Positions 1 to 14,700 are shown, numbered from the stretch's first letter. The stretch: 64,000 nucleotides of DNA from Mytilisepta virgata (GCA_028015205.1 CM051519.1:90541539-90605538), one strand, 5' to 3'. Notes: generated by a model not told the origin, from the sequence alone. Translations and numbers: made by a program.

Positions 1-1
1 G

Positions 2-124
2 CAACTTGAGGCACGCTACCAAGAAATCACCAAGGCAGTATATTGGAACAAGAAAATGAAGCCAATGTCAAATAATTTATGTCAGAAAGACATATACTCT
101 GAACAATCAATCTACTTAAATTGA
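2..124 (+). CDS. Possible terminal exon fragment of an unknown gene
   Basis: Frame 2 is open from the window edge to a TGA at 122-124 and encodes about 40 residues starting QLEARYQEITKAVYWNKKMK. Its charged, protein-like composition would suit a terminal exon entering from the left. No family is recognised, and 40 open codons can arise by chance. It also sits where MON2 would have to run, so if real it is a nested or overlapping gene. A repeat-derived frame is the main alternative. Confidence 0.25.
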   Translation, partial: QLEARYQEITKAVYWNKKMKPMSNNLCQKDIYSEQSIYLN

Positions 125-2560
125 ATTGAAGAAGCAATGGATATTTTTATTTCAAGTTATATCAGATATATGCTGCTTTGGTAAACAAATACAAAATTAT
201 CCTGGATAGTCACAGAAGAACAGACCTAACCTACTGTCTGTAAACCTCAGTTCGGAGATTAGATTTTTGGCACTGTGAAGTCTAAATGTTGGAATTATAT
301 ATATATATATATATAGACAATCTTTTGTTGGTTAATAATCTTGCTGACTCATCCAAGAAAACATAAAAGTTTTACAATTGTTTTTTAAGGTTATGTTTGT
401 ACACCTCAAAAATAAATCTGAATGGGGAAATTCCAATAGAAAAATTAATGAATGTGAAAATTTAGAAAAATTAAAACTAGAGGTAGAGGCTGTCGAAACG
501 ACAGCTATACCCGCACCCCACATTTATTTGTAAACAAACATTCTTAACATTTTCAGTTTCCATTGCATTACAGTTTGCATCTGTAACAAATAACCTTTGC
601 AGAGATATATCACATCCCACTTTTACTGTAATCTAACTTTTTGGCCTCTCTTCCCTTTTGGCACTTTAAATCTTCAAAATGCAAAATAAAAGCATGCTTA
701 GCATCTGAGTTTGCATCTGTAACAAATAACCTTTTCACAAATATATCATAACCCAATTTTACTATAATTTAACTATTTGGATCCTTTTAGGGACCTATAG
801 TCCCTTAACCTGAAATTTACAAATTTCTTCAATTTTTTTTTCTTTAGATAAAATTTTAGTAATTATGGCCTTTAAAAAATTTGGAATTCCAAAACCTAAT
901 TGCGCATCTACAGTTGGTAAGCAACAATATGGCAACAATAAAAATGGTTTAAATTCAAAAATGAAAGAGGAGTTCACGTCACAAGGGTCTTTGTATAATT
1001 TGGCCCTTTTTGATCCTTCCCACCCCCCTTTTAAAAGATTTGGAATTCCAAAACCTTATTGCACATCTACAGTTGGTAAGCAACAATATGGCACAAAACA
1101 AAAAAAATTGGTAAAAATTCAAAAGTGAAGGAGGAGTTTGCGTCACAAGAAAGTGTGATGGATGGACAGACAGACGGCATGACGGACGGACGGACGGACG
1201 GACGGACAGACGACTGCACCGACAATATACCCGAACTTTCATTCGAAAGTGCGGGTATAAATATGAATTGACTAAGTCAGACCTATCCTAAAATTTGTAA
1301 AATTATTATTTGAGATATATTTCATGTACTTTGTGCATATTTCATGCAACACTTAATTTAATAAAATCTCATAGAAATAGTTTTTGCATTGAAAATTTCA
1401 TAGGCGAAATATGTTTCTCCTGAAGACATGATTGAACAAACTCAGATAAGTTCTACTGTTTTACTTACAACTAAGCTAATTGCATCTGTCAGCCAAGTGA
1501 TTAGACAATTTACATTGGTTGTGATATTCAAATTTTGAAAAATCCATTCCAATTAGTGAGGTTTACACACAGTTACCAAGAAAATGATATCAAGGTCAAA
1601 TGACAATGACTGGCTGACAAAGTGTAAGCAACCTTTATACAAATTTGGATCATCAACATACAAAAAAATATTTTGTAATGTTTATGCTGCCAAGGCTACC
1701 ACCAAAGTAAAACCTACCGGTAAGATCATGTTCCATTTTGGATTTCTCTAAAGATGAGGTGACTATTTTATTACAGTCTTTGGAATTTGTCATGTGTGAA
1801 TTCAGTCGGGTTAAATCATGCCCATTTATCCTTCTAATTAATAACAATTGGTTATTGTTAAATTTTTACAAGACGCTGACTGATTTCAAAATTTGGGGGA
1901 TGTAGTTTGATGAAATAGTTCCCATTTGATATGTGTGTATTACCCCATTTTAGTACATACAATTATTGTTGAATAATTTGTTCCAAACTAATATTGGCCA
2001 TGGAGGTGATTGAAAATTAGATAAAGCAGATTTTGCAACTATACCCCTATGTAATTAGCTGAAATGAAGCAAACAAACTAAGAAAATAATCCATTCTTGG
2101 ATTTTTAAAAATAAAACACAAAATTGAGAATATGGCAGGCATGTAAATATGGCTGGAATTTATAATCAGGTCAAATAAAAACATATGTGTGGTTCCAGTT
2201 ACATCCTGAAAAAAATAGGGTCGGTAGGTAGGCTTTTTTTTAATTTTTTTTTTTTTGGAAACATCCTTTAGATCAACTTGTGTATCTAATATGTATATGT
2301 TGTTTGTTGTATGCTTATTCAAATGATTTCCTTTTACCTTCTTTCACATTGCACCTAAAGTGTGCTGGCATTCAGGGTTCTCACTAAGAATTTTTCATGA
2401 TGAGTCCTGGGATTTTTTAATATTTATTTATGATCTTTATATTATTTTTTCTCAAAAATACTCTTAATTTCTCCTATTCACCTTGTTTCAACACATTAAT
2501 AATCAATATTGTCAAAATTTCCATTTGTGCATAGATAAGTTGAAGTCTGCTAAATTTATT
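125..2560. other. Intergenic or MON2 intron sequence with dispersed repeats
   Basis: No exon recognised. It contains a (TA)n run at 298-315, a dispersed repeat at about 490-1,260 and unassigned AT-rich sequence to 2,560. If MON2 continues to the left, this is intron 15. Confidence 0.5.
490..1258. repeat. Dispersed repeat with duplicated internal block and GACG microsatellite
   Basis: A block beginning TTTGGAATTCCAAAACCT occurs twice (about 879-945 and 1,038-1,095), each followed by GGTAAGCAACAATATGGCA. Another pair (TTTGCATCTGTAACAAATAACC) lies at about 573-595 and 710-735. The right end is a (GACG)n/(GACA)n tract at 1,158-1,210 followed by a foldback, CCCGAACTTTCATTCGAAAG and then TGCGGGTATA. 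The left flank has the related string ATACCCGCACC (507-517). The same family recurs near 36.5-37.9 and 63.5 kb. Confidence 0.7.
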
Positions 2561-2636
2561 TTTACAGAAGGTCTACATATTGTAACTGGTCGGTAAAAAA
2601 CACTATAACAAGCTGAGATAAAATATTGAAATTTAC

Positions 2637-2770
2637 CATGACTGGTCCCTGATGAGCTCCTACTGGCAGGGATGCAGTTGGTAATGGTGAGCCTACCGCT
2701 ACAACCTGACTTCTTTCAATGGCTTCAGATCCTAAAGTCTGCAAATCTTGACTAGCTGATCTTTGGTGAC
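2637..2770 (-). CDS. MON2: MON2 exon 15 (residues 613-657), last exon seen
   Basis: A 134-base exon with acceptor TTAAAG and donor CATG|GTAAAT. It encodes a polar linker, then [20 protein letters not shown] and QGPVM, matching the QQVVAVGQPLAV segment of MON2. It ends in phase 0. No exon for the next expected segment (vertebrate MRTLLNLAHCHG) was found below 2,637, so the gene should continue past the left edge. Confidence 0.9.
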
Positions 2771-5700
2771 CTTTAAAAATTAAAAACATACTTTAAACCA
2801 TACAGATTTCTTTATGGACCAATTATACTTTATATTTTTACCTAGTAATGCTTTGGTACAAATGAACCACTTGACTAATAAGATTTCTCTCACTCATTTG
2901 TTTTGATATGCTAATGCTCTGAGGACAATTTTCATTGCAGACAAACTTCAGAGGAGAGAGAGGGCTGAATTATACCAATACCTTATTTAAAGTTTGGAGA
3001 TCTCAACTTATACAATATGTGGCAGCAACCTCGCTCTGCCGAGAAAATCGTTGTATATATCACATTCACAGCAGTAACAAATCAGATGTAAAATATACAT
3101 ACAACAGGCTGGAGACCATGGTATACTCCTGCTAAGAAAGGGGAAGTTCACAATTGGAAAGGTAAAATTATTATATATGTCATAAAGTTGTTGATTTCAA
3201 TCACACATTATCATCTATGTACAAGTATTCATATGAAACAGAAATGGGTGTTTTAATAGGTTCTTAAATTCCTCCAATATGAAACAATGGGATATCGTTC
3301 ACACATGAGAACAAGATGCTTTATTTACCAATCAAGGGCCCTTGTGGACATGAGCATTAACAGCCAAATAGCACAGACATCAGACGCATCTTTTGCACTT
3401 GTTCCTCTGAGATCCATTTTGTGAAAAAATTTGTTTTACATGAATGTGGAAGACAACCAAAATCTTTCATATGACACGTGTAAAAAGAACCGATAAATTC
3501 TAATTCCAACATTTATCAGCGCTGTTTGCTTCTGCTTAAAATACACAGATATGTGTACATTGATCTATACTATACTATATGAGTTAAGCATGGTTTATTT
3601 TTAATAAAAAAAATGTGTATTGAGGATATACAACACTTTTACCTGCCCCTTTCATTGATATATATTCCTATAAAGTTCAGCACAACTAAGTGTGTGCTTA
3701 GTCAGTACTGTGGTAAGGAAAATAAGTACATGGTCAATGTGTTGTAAGAGAGAATTTTACTAATATCTATCTTTCTGACAATACTGTTCTATGGTACATA
3801 TGCACCGTCAGTGTACAGTAAGGAATTACTTACCCTTTTGACCAAAATGACCTATAAGCACTTTCATCAGAGTGTAGTAAAGCGTGGTAATAACGAAGTA
3901 AACCCTACCTTTCTGGGCAGATTGAGCTATAATCTGTGAGTTTAGGACAGTCAGGGTGTAGTGAGGAGGTAGGGAAGCTTTACACAAGGCAGTCATGAAG
4001 GCATCTCTTGGTGTTGTCAAGTCCAGTTGACCACAGAGATTGGCGTAAGTCTGTAGAGCCTTCAGAACAGCCTCTGTTGCACTTTCATCAGTACTGAAAT
4101 AAATGACTTCACTGTATTGTAACTTCATGTCATCTCTATAGCATCAGACACATCAAAGTCATGTTATATATCAATGGGCATAACTCCCCAACAGCTAACC
4201 TTAATATTAAAAGCCAAGAAGTAAATATTTCATGCACATTCAAGTCATAATATGTACATACATATATTTACATTGTAGATTTTGTGTGAGGTTGATGTTC
4301 ATACACTAGGAAAAATTTACAAAATACAAATTTCCGATATGAACTATACATATATATATAAAACATAAAATATGCATCAGTCTACAAAATCAAAACTAGA
4401 TAAAACTTGAGTCTCTCATATTTAATGTGCCAACCAAAGACTTAATGGTAAAACTAAAGATTTAGCTACAACAGTCTGCTTGTTTGGGGGTCAATGGAAA
4501 TACATGTACCTCTGAAAGAGGACCATGTAAGAACTATTACTACCAACTTTAGCTCAGACTGGAGTTAAAACACAAGCTCTTTTCCAGTCATATGTTAAAC
4601 TATGTCCAGCTTTAACAGTTGTATTGGCTTACTAAGGGATTCAACAGATAAGATTCAGTAAGACCTTAATAACCCTCACTGCTAAGTTTATTAGAAATGG
4701 CTCAGAGGTTTCATAAAGTATGATTTGTAATTTGATCCTATTTTAAAAAGAATTTAGTAGCAGTAGCCATTTTGAGTGCTGGACAGGTTTATGGGAAACA
4801 GTTATTTTAAAGGAACATCTAAGAACTATTACCTCAAAGATCGATCCAAAACGGCTCTGTCGTTCAATACAAAAAATATATTAAAAGAAATTGCCCTGCT
4901 CAGTCAAGTATACATTTTTTGTGCTTTGAATTATCATGAATTTTGTGTTCAAAGATAAAACAAGCATAACTGTTTATTTAAACCTAGATATATAATCTAT
5001 ACCCTTACAAACCATATATGGAGTAGTATGATGAATGATTATTCTCATGCATTGGTACAAATCCAAAATATTATTTACAACTAAATAAAAAAAATGCCTC
5101 TTAACACAAGCCTTTCAACTGGAAAGCTTTTATAAATACATACCGGTATGTCCCACTTTGTTTCTTACCTAATTTCAAACTCTATACCACTGAGGAAAAA
5201 TTAATATAAAGATAACCAATTCAATAGATTGAAAGACTAAGGATCTGACATAAGTTATGTAAAATATGCAAATTATATGTACTACCATGAAATTAAATGA
5301 AATCACTATTCTAACAAAAACATTATAAATAACTTATGGGGAAGATCTAAGACTGGTTAAGATATCTAAGATATTTAATAGTATTACCGTAATTATTTGA
5401 CTATAGGCCAGTGCAGTGTATAGGTCAAATGACCAATTTTTAACTGAATTACCATAATTTTCAGACTATAGGTTGGTGCTGTGTATAGGTTGAAGCACAG
5501 TTCTTTAATCATTTTATTAGTAGTGGGTTGGGGTTTTTGAAAATTATGTTTTTTTAATCTTAGATATGTCGATGTGGTGCATATAGGTTGAGCCCATTGA
5601 TCCAGAGGAAAAAGTACCAATCTATACATCGAAAAATACGGTAGTCCTTCTGAACCAGAATATTTGTCCAGTCTTGAGATTAATCTTTCTAAATCAAACA

Positions 5701-8700
5701 AAATGGTTTTGTTTATACAGGGTTCACTGTCACCTGATCACTGGTGTAGGGAAGGTATGTGAGTCTCGAGAAAGTTTAAGTCATATACTGTAAAACATTT
5801 ATTTGTGGTACACCAATTTTTGTTAAATTTGACAGAACATTAAAAACCCAACAAAATATCAATCTTCAGATACCTTTACTATCGAAACCTTAAGAGTTGA
5901 ATTTAAATGTTTCCAAAAATGCAAGAAATGCAGTTGGCATTTGATCATTATGCACACTAAACTAGGCAGTAAACATTTTTCTTGTACATACAATATGAAT
6001 AAGCCATTGATTACATCTTCAAAGTAAAACTGTCAAATTAACATTCAATTATTTGTCTATGTAAATTTCAAATAAATTTGAAATCTCTGAAATAAAAACA
6101 CAGAAATATGAACTTTTTACCAATCCACAAAATTGATATCAATGAAAACAACTGAATTCACAGTATTGGTTGACATTTTTTATGACATTGCTTCAGATCA
6201 TTTAGGCATTGTTTTAAATTTTTAACAAGTTATAAAATCTTGACCTGTTCAAAAATTTAAACAGTTCTTAACACATATTTTGCACAAGATGCTCAAATTC
6301 TTTTGAAACAATTTATCTCATGATATCTGAATTAGTGACTCCATAATAATATACTGGCAATGCCACAACATCCAAACCAGGTTAGACAGTACAATCTGGG
6401 TTAGCCAACCAATCAAATTGCTTGTTACATCTCAAATAAAATTAATAAGGTGGCAAATCCTGCCCTGAAACTGGCCTTCTACTTTCTAATAAAATAAGCT
6501 GTTTCATAATACCAGCAGGTTAACAACCAAATCTGTCAAGTGGAGAAATCAGAACTGAAATTTTATAGATAATAGCCAGTATCTAAATAAATGGTTATGT
6601 TTCTAACAGTTCCCCTCTACCAAAATGTGGGTACCTGGTAATTGTCTGGTCTGTGATACTAATAAAATAAAACAATAAAATTTAGAGAATCATTGTCATA
6701 ACTTCTATGATATCACTACTGATGAACAAGATGTATGCATTTTGTTGATTTACAACTCGTCAGTTTTGTTCAAGGCCTAAAATCATGAAAACCAAAAAGA
6801 ACAAGAGGCTCCCAAGAGCCTGAATCGCTCACCTATTATATTTTGTGTAGATCTTGCATCAATGATTATTTTTGCTATTTAATGTATACCGTCACAATTT
6901 TCTCCTTGATATTGACCTGTACAACTAAAATATAGAATCCTGAACCCAAAAAGATATGGTTGCTAGGGATTTTTTCATTGGTTGCTATGGACTTTTTCAT
7001 CGGTTGCTATTATTTTCTGTTTACATGTAAATAATCTTTCAAGGGCAAAAACTCCTATAAGGGTTCAATCGACGATTTTGGTCATGTTGACTTATTTGTT
7101 GATCTTACTTTGCTGAACTTTTTTTGCTGTTTACAGTTTGTCTTTGTCTATAATAATATTTAAGTTAATTACCTAAAACTGCAAAATTTCCTTAAAATTA
7201 ACAATTCAGAGTCAATAACCCAAAAATGGGTTGATCCATTCGTCTGAAAATTTCATGGCAGGTAGATCTTGACCTCATAAACATTTTTACTACTTGTCAG
7301 TTTTGCTCTAACTGCTTTAGTTTTTGAGATATAAGCCAAAAGGTATATTTTCACATATGTTCTATTTTTAGCCATGACAGCCATGTTTCTCGATGGACAA
7401 GAAAATAAAAGACAAGATTTATACTACCATAAGGATCTTTTAGCCTTTTGGCTGAAATTGATTCAGTAGTTGCAGAGAAGATGATTTTTAAACATTCACA
7501 AAGATGATGAAGAAAATGTGAAAAATTGTCTTTAAAAGGCAAAAACTCCGATAAGGGTCAACTGACGATTTTGGTCAAGTTGACTTATTTGTAGATCTTA
7601 CTTTGCTGAACATTTTTCCTGTTTACAGTTTGTCTTTATCTAAAATAATATTCAAGATATCAACCTAAAACTGCAAAATTTCCATAAAATTCAAGGGCAA
7701 TAACCCAACAAAGGGTTGGCCGATTCATCTGAAAATTTCATAGGAGGTATATATTGACCTGATGACCATTTTTACCCCATCAGTTTTGCTCTAAATGCTT
7801 TAGTTTGCCCCCTATTGTCTATTTTTAGCCATGGTGGCCATGTTTCTTTACAGACAAGAAATAATACAAAAACTTTATTCTAGATACCCTAAGGATCATT
7901 CAGACTAAATATGGCTGTAATTTGTTCAGAGGTTTCAGAGGAGAAGATCTTTGAAAAAGTTTACGACGAACGACGGATGCCAAGTGATGGCAAAAGCTCA
8001 CATGTCCTTTTAGGACAGGTGAGCTAATAACATGAAATACTGAAGAGAAATTTCAAAAAATGCCAAAACTGTTTAATGACAAAGCTATGCATAAAGGAGA
8101 TACTCCTTAGTTTTCATAAAATTCAACATTTTTGTAAATAAATTTAAAGTATCAATTTTGTTCTAGTATCAAAATACTAGCAACTGAGCTGGTAATACCC
8201 TCGGGGACTGAAGACCACCAGCAAAGGTATCAAATCAGTGGTAACTAGATGTACTGTGAGCAAAGCTCACAAAAGATACCCCCCGCTTTGAAGTCCAATT
8301 ATCTCCCTTGTGTGATATAGGAAAGCAAAGATTTTTCTTCATGCACATCTTTGGATGATGTACTTCCTTTCTGTAAAGTTTCGTTGAAATCCATTGAGCG
8401 GTCTAGGAGGAGTTGCGCTTACAAGATATATGGACAGACGGACAGATAGACAGACAAGGTGATTCCTATATACCCCCCAAAACTTTGTTTGCGGGGGGTA
8501 TAACAATGGGATATCGTTCAAGCATGAGAATAAGTACAAGATGCTTTATTTACCAATCAAGGGCCCTTGTGGACATGAACATTAACAGCCAAATAGCACA
8601 GACATCAGACGCATCTTTTGCACTTGTTCCTCTGAGATCCATTTTGTGAAAAAATTTGTTTTACATGAATTCGGACGGACGGACGGACAGACACACAGAC

Positions 8701-11700
8701 GGACGGACGGACGGCGCGACGGACAGACAGACAGACAGACAAGGTGATTCCTATATACCCCCTCAAACAAGTTTGCAGGGGGTATAATTATCAAATTTTG
8801 CAATTATGTGGACTAATATTACATTTACTGATTGTAAGAATGGTCAAAAATGCAACAGACAACTTCTGTGCTATTTATGCCAGCAGCAAATTTTTAGGCT
8901 AGATTGTATCCCGCACTATCCCTTCTTATCCAGTATAAAACTGATCATTTATCATGTGAATAGATATCATCCGAATAAAATTACATGCATAAAACCGCTT
9001 AACATAGGTTGAGGAGATACTTATCATATACACCTTAATTTGCAATGCCCTATCGATGAGGATGTCTCGGTAAAAGATGCTAGTCTGTCAGATGGGGATG
9101 AAAAAAATGGCTGTCCCCTGTTAATGGAGAGCAATGCCCTTAGCACATTAAAGACTCAACTGTATATGTCGAAAAAGAGTAGACAAAAATGCCAGGGGCC
9201 GCTCTAGCACCCGTCAAGTGGAGAGGGATTAGTATAAGTTGTATACCTTGTTTCCCAATCCACTAAAAAGAAATAAGTTGAAACTAAACCTTAATTTTAA
9301 CCTGACCTCAACAAAAAAATAGATGTTGATATGCCTACAAACACATAATATTCACTTCAAAAGTAATTTTTCCAATGGTGGACTTTCTTCAAAAGCTGTT
9401 AATTATTCAGCTATTTCATAGCATGAGATTTAAATATTATATTATATTTTACCTTGCATCTAACAACAAAGACAAGGCTGCAAGCATTCCACACCAGGAA
9501 GAATTAATTAATTCTTCTCTTAACAACCTTTCTTCATCTGCAGAAGATATGATAAGTGGTAAGTATAAAAGGATGATATTTTTTATACATCAACATATTT
9601 GATAACAATAATGTCATAATCTTTCAAAGAAAATTCTATCCCATTGTTATTCAAGTAATAAATTCATTTTTAAATTTTGAAGACAACTAATAAAAACTGT
9701 TTGTTTGTTTTTTTTGTTTTAGTTGGGGTTTTATGCCTTGGCTATTTCGCAGTGTCCAGTTTTTATTGGTGGAGGAAGCCGGAGTACCCGGAGAGAACCA
9801 CAACCTTCGGTAGGAAAATTGCCTTCCCTTGTCAATTTAGATCGGAGTCGAACACACCCCGACACATGTGAGATTCGAACTCACAACCTCAGTGTTGACA
9901 GGCTAGTGATCATTAGTAGTCATGACAAACTACCTAGACCACTCGGTCACCGAGGCCCTAATAAAAACTGGAAAAAGAAAAATAGTTCATCACATGTTTA
10001 TTAAATTTCATTTGAAAATTATTTTTCCTCTTTTAAATTTATTTACCTTAAGATTTGTTATCAAATGAGAAAAATATAGTCTTAAAGAAAGTTAAATTAA
10101 CCAAATTTGACTTATTACAAACCAGTGATATCTTTCTTGATTTTCTGTTTGTGTTTTTCTGGTGATTTATCTTTTGTTTCTCCCTCTATTATATAATGTA
10201 CACTTCTGTCTATTTCCAACAAACTGTAGAAGGCTAGAGACATACCATACCCCTCCTGTATGTTGGGTGGGTCAATTCTATCTAATAATTCTAGTCTGAA
10301 AATAATATGTGATATTAAAGTCTATCTATATGGCTACTGTCTGTCTGAATCATGTACAAATCAAGTTTGACTTGAAAATTTGACAGAATCTGAAATCTTC
10401 ACCATATGTTTAAATTTTCTAGTATGCATAATCCCTTACAGTTTCTGTTAAGTCGAGATTTCAATTTTATTTTAGAGATTAAGTTCTTGGTAGTTCAAAC
10501 AATAATACAAAGATCTACAACTCTGTTGAAAAAAAAATGTCTATTAAAAAAATATGAGACATGATACTTAGAATGCAATATTTTTTATATTAAACGTCTT
10601 TTTTTTTGTCAAATAACTTATATCGTACTGATATATTGTATTCTTTTAATTGATTTTCTCCTCTATTTCAGGCTATTTCTATGTAAATAGGTTTTAAATG
10701 CTAACAAATAAAAAGTGCCACTTTCATACTTACAAAAAAGGTTTTGTTTGACCTTGAGGTACATTGAAAGCCAATGGTATCCACACTCCTCTGTACATGA
10801 AAGCTGGCTGAGGTGTAACTCCTCCACCTACAGGCATACCACCAACTAATGCTGGAGGTGTTCCTTGAGTATCAGGAGCTTTACTACCTAATTTTTATAA
10901 AGATTTAATGTTTGCTGTGAGATACCATACTAAAAAAACTCAGAGGAGATTTGTTTCTTTCTCAAATAATGCAAGTTCAAATTTATTTTGTTGTTTAAAG
11001 AGTCTGATACTTAGCAACAGTTTTTATTCAGAAACAGAGCATAAAAAAATAACTTTACATAGATTTATAACAGTCAATTTTGTTTTAGAACTTTTCCAAA
11101 ACTGCAAGAAGACCATTAACCATAGCTTGAAATATTTTCTAGGAATGTTGTTTCATATCATGCTACTTAGGCCAAGAAAAGAAATGTTTACATGACCAAA
11201 CCTATACTTTCCTGTGCCTACTTTGAACATTTTGGACATTTTTCATTAAGCTTTATCAGAATGTCTCCCATATAGAAATCAGTTAACCAAAAATATTTTG
11301 CCAACTTTCCACCCTAAATTTTTTCATGCTTGCAGAAACACAGGTATATAATTTTTTCTTGCCCTTGCTAAATATAGATTACTCAGAAACAGAAAGTACT
11401 GAACATTGCCTCCAGAACTGATATACAATGTCAAAAAAGCAATTGAATATCTGAAAATAGCACAGTTTACCTACAATGTCTAAAACTGCCAAGTTTTGAC
11501 TTTTGGACAAACCTTTCCTCACATTCAATTGCAGATTAACATATGCTCTGGTCTGTGAGCTTAGATTGTGGACAAACTTATGCTTACAAGTCTGTCAGTT
11601 GTGACTTGAAAATAAAATTGTCCTGACCAGAATTTTTGACATATTAAAGCTAACTGGTGTGTGAGCTTCGATTTCCTCAGTAACTCATGCTTACCAATCT

Positions 11701-14700
11701 GTGAGCTTTGACTTGAAGCTGTGCTCATAAACTGTGACTGTATGTAAGATCCAATACCATTAACCATATCACGAAATATTTTTGTGGAATGTTGTTTCAT
11801 ATCGTAGCTCTCACAAAATGACCTAAAAAATATTTGTTGTAAATTTATATTTTTTAAATGTAGTCTTCATAATAATAATGAAACAGTTGAACCGTTCAGT
11901 GTGAAATACAACTTGTACAAAATTGATGTGTTTAAGTTCCAAGTCAGTCTCAATCTAATTATATTCTAGGTAAATTGTATATTTAAATATAAGTGGGACT
12001 CATTTGTGTCAAATACACCCCTGGAATCTGAAAAATACATAGGAATATGCTGTTATCTATATATGACAGAGTAATGGACAGACAAACTGAAGATTACTAT
12101 AAATAAGACTTTTCATGAAAAAAGATGGTGTAGAGAATGTACTGTGCAAGACAGAAAATCATATATCCTTAGGTAATAATGAAACAGCCTCTGACCAGGC
12201 TCTGAGACAAAAGAATACAAATCTTACCAATGGGTTTTCAGATTTCTCTAACTTGCACTGTCTGTATTTGATTCTTTTTCCAAAAACAATTTTTACCTTC
12301 AAGAATGAGGACTGCTGAGAGGCATCAAAAACAATTTAACAAACATTATAAACTAGAAGCTCCCAGGAGCCTGTATCGCTCACCTGGACTATGTCTATCT
12401 TGACTGGCAGCCTGGAACATTGCTGTCAAGCCAACTGGCTCACTGGTTTCAAACAAGAACATCTTTCACAGATTTTTCCCATTAGGTCCTAAACTAGGTT
12501 AAACTATCTTGGATGATGGGTGGGGTCATAGGATTTAATGCTGAAAGAGGACCAACTAAGGACCATTGCTGCTAACTTTTGTTACAAATGGCACAGTGGT
12601 TTTAAAAAAGTAGTAAATTTTCCATAGGGTACTATGTCTAACAGTGTTCGGCTCTGGTGGCCATTTTGGATGGTGGGCGGGATCATCAGAAACAAGACAG
12701 CCACTTAAGAACCATTGCTGTCAGGTTTTGTTCCAATTGGCCAAGTGGTTTCAGACAAGAAGATCTTTCATTAAAATCACCATAGTGTCCTATGTTAAAC
12801 TAAGTTTGGCTCTGGTATCTTGGATGCTGGACGGGGTCATTTGAAAGAGGACCATTGCTGCTTAGTTTGGTCCAATTGGCCACATGGTTTCAGACAAGAA
12901 TATCTTTAATTCCCCATAGGGTCCTTATTAAACAATGTTCGACTCTGGCGGCATATTGGATGACAGGTGTGGTCATCAGATACAATGCTGAAAGAGGACC
13001 ACCTGCAGGCCATTGTTGCTAAGTTTTGTTCAAATTGGCCAAGTGGTTTCAGAGAAAATCTTTAAAGGAAAATTTACAACGACGACGATGGACGACGACG
13101 GCCAAGTGAGCTAAAAATCAGGTCAGGCAAAATATTTAGATTATACTTACAAATATGTGATGATTGTATTGTAATATCCACATGTACTATACATACCTTA
13201 TCAGATCTGGTTGTGTACTTAATTTGTGTAAAACTTCTAATGCCAAGCACCTTTGCCATCCAGGTTTCTCTGGATCTAAGAACTTTACCAGCAGTGATAA
13301 AAAAATCTCACACTCTGTTGTCTGAAATTCATGAACATAACCAAATTATACCTTAAAGTTTTAGAGCTTTAAAAAAAAAAAGAAGTGATTTCCCCATCTT
13401 CCTAAACTTATTTATGACAGTAAATCATTTTGAGAAAAATTTCAAATGTATGAAAGTTTCACATTTTATCCTGATTATATTAATTGGTACCCCATGAACA
13501 ATAATGAATGCATGGTAAATGAGGGTTAAATTGAATGGTCACTCAGGCATGAAATATAGCTAATGTTGGCTTATATTTTGCTGATTTTTATTTAAATAAA
13601 AAAAGACGAATGTACTTGTAAAATATCATGCTGTATTATCATGTTTTTGGGAAATGGACTAAAATGCAAAGATTCTACCAAAGTCATTCGTGCATAAAAT
13701 GAGTCACCCAGGCATAAAATGTAGGTCATAATAAGTCAAACTTGAAATGGGTAAATCTTTGCCAAGTCCACATTTGTGGTGAGGGCATAAAAGTTTTTAT
13801 GTATTTACATATATATTTCCTTATTTTAATTTTGATGTGGGAAAGTTAGACAAGCAAATTTGCTTTTGTGAGTTTCAAGTGAAAACTTAAAATGAATAAT
13901 CAAGCATCTAAATTATTCTTTCACATGAAATTCATGTTAATTACCTGTTTTAATATCCTTGTTAAAAATTAATGTTAACTTAACATGAATTAGTAAAAAC
14001 TTTGAAAATGTAAATAATTTATAAAGTATAAATGCATAAAACATGAAATTAATGTGATAAAAAAATCATGTGAAATTCATGTTATTTTCACCAAAATTTC
14101 AAATCTCATGAGCAAAAATTGTCTGTGTGATTAATATAAGTTTTCTCTCTTTTTACTTTTAAATAGGTAACAATAAATTCAGACTAAAAAACTCCAGCTA
14201 AATACTAACCAGTAGGGAGTAATATTTCTTTATCAATGATGTAACAATCCTCAGCAATCTCATTACAATAGGATAGAATGGTTTCTCTACCGGAGCAGGA
14301 GATGGAGGGGGAGGTAACCCCTGTCTGTACTTCAGACTTGGTGAAAACAATTTGATGACCAGTGGGCACACTCTTTCTTTAAGTAAGAAACTGAACTCAG
14401 AGTGCTGAAATAAGAATATTATTCATATAAACTAAACATTTTAGAAATGTTTAAAACTGCCATTAGCCTTGATCTACCCACATACAATTTGGGGTTTCTT
14501 TCGTTCTGAAATTGTACTCATCCTATTAAAATATCTTTGTTTATAATGAAGAGGTATGAATATCCATGAATTTGATATTTATTTTACTTTGAATTGCCTT
14601 ATAAGACACCTTTGGTATATCAAGTTCATATTTTCAATTCAAAAACATGGATCTTACCACATTTAAGTAAGATTATGTTTGTATTTAAAGTTTAACAAAA

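Noticed and set aside
9375..9602. Plus-strand ORF with a helical N-terminus
   Set aside because: It overlaps MON2 exon 13 in antisense; the minus-strand reading has splice sites, correct phase and family match.
9677..10004. Two plus-strand ORFs with [21 protein letters not shown] and [18 protein letters not shown] text
   Set aside because: They are translations of the SINE body in the antisense direction; the same peptides appear in many SINE copies.
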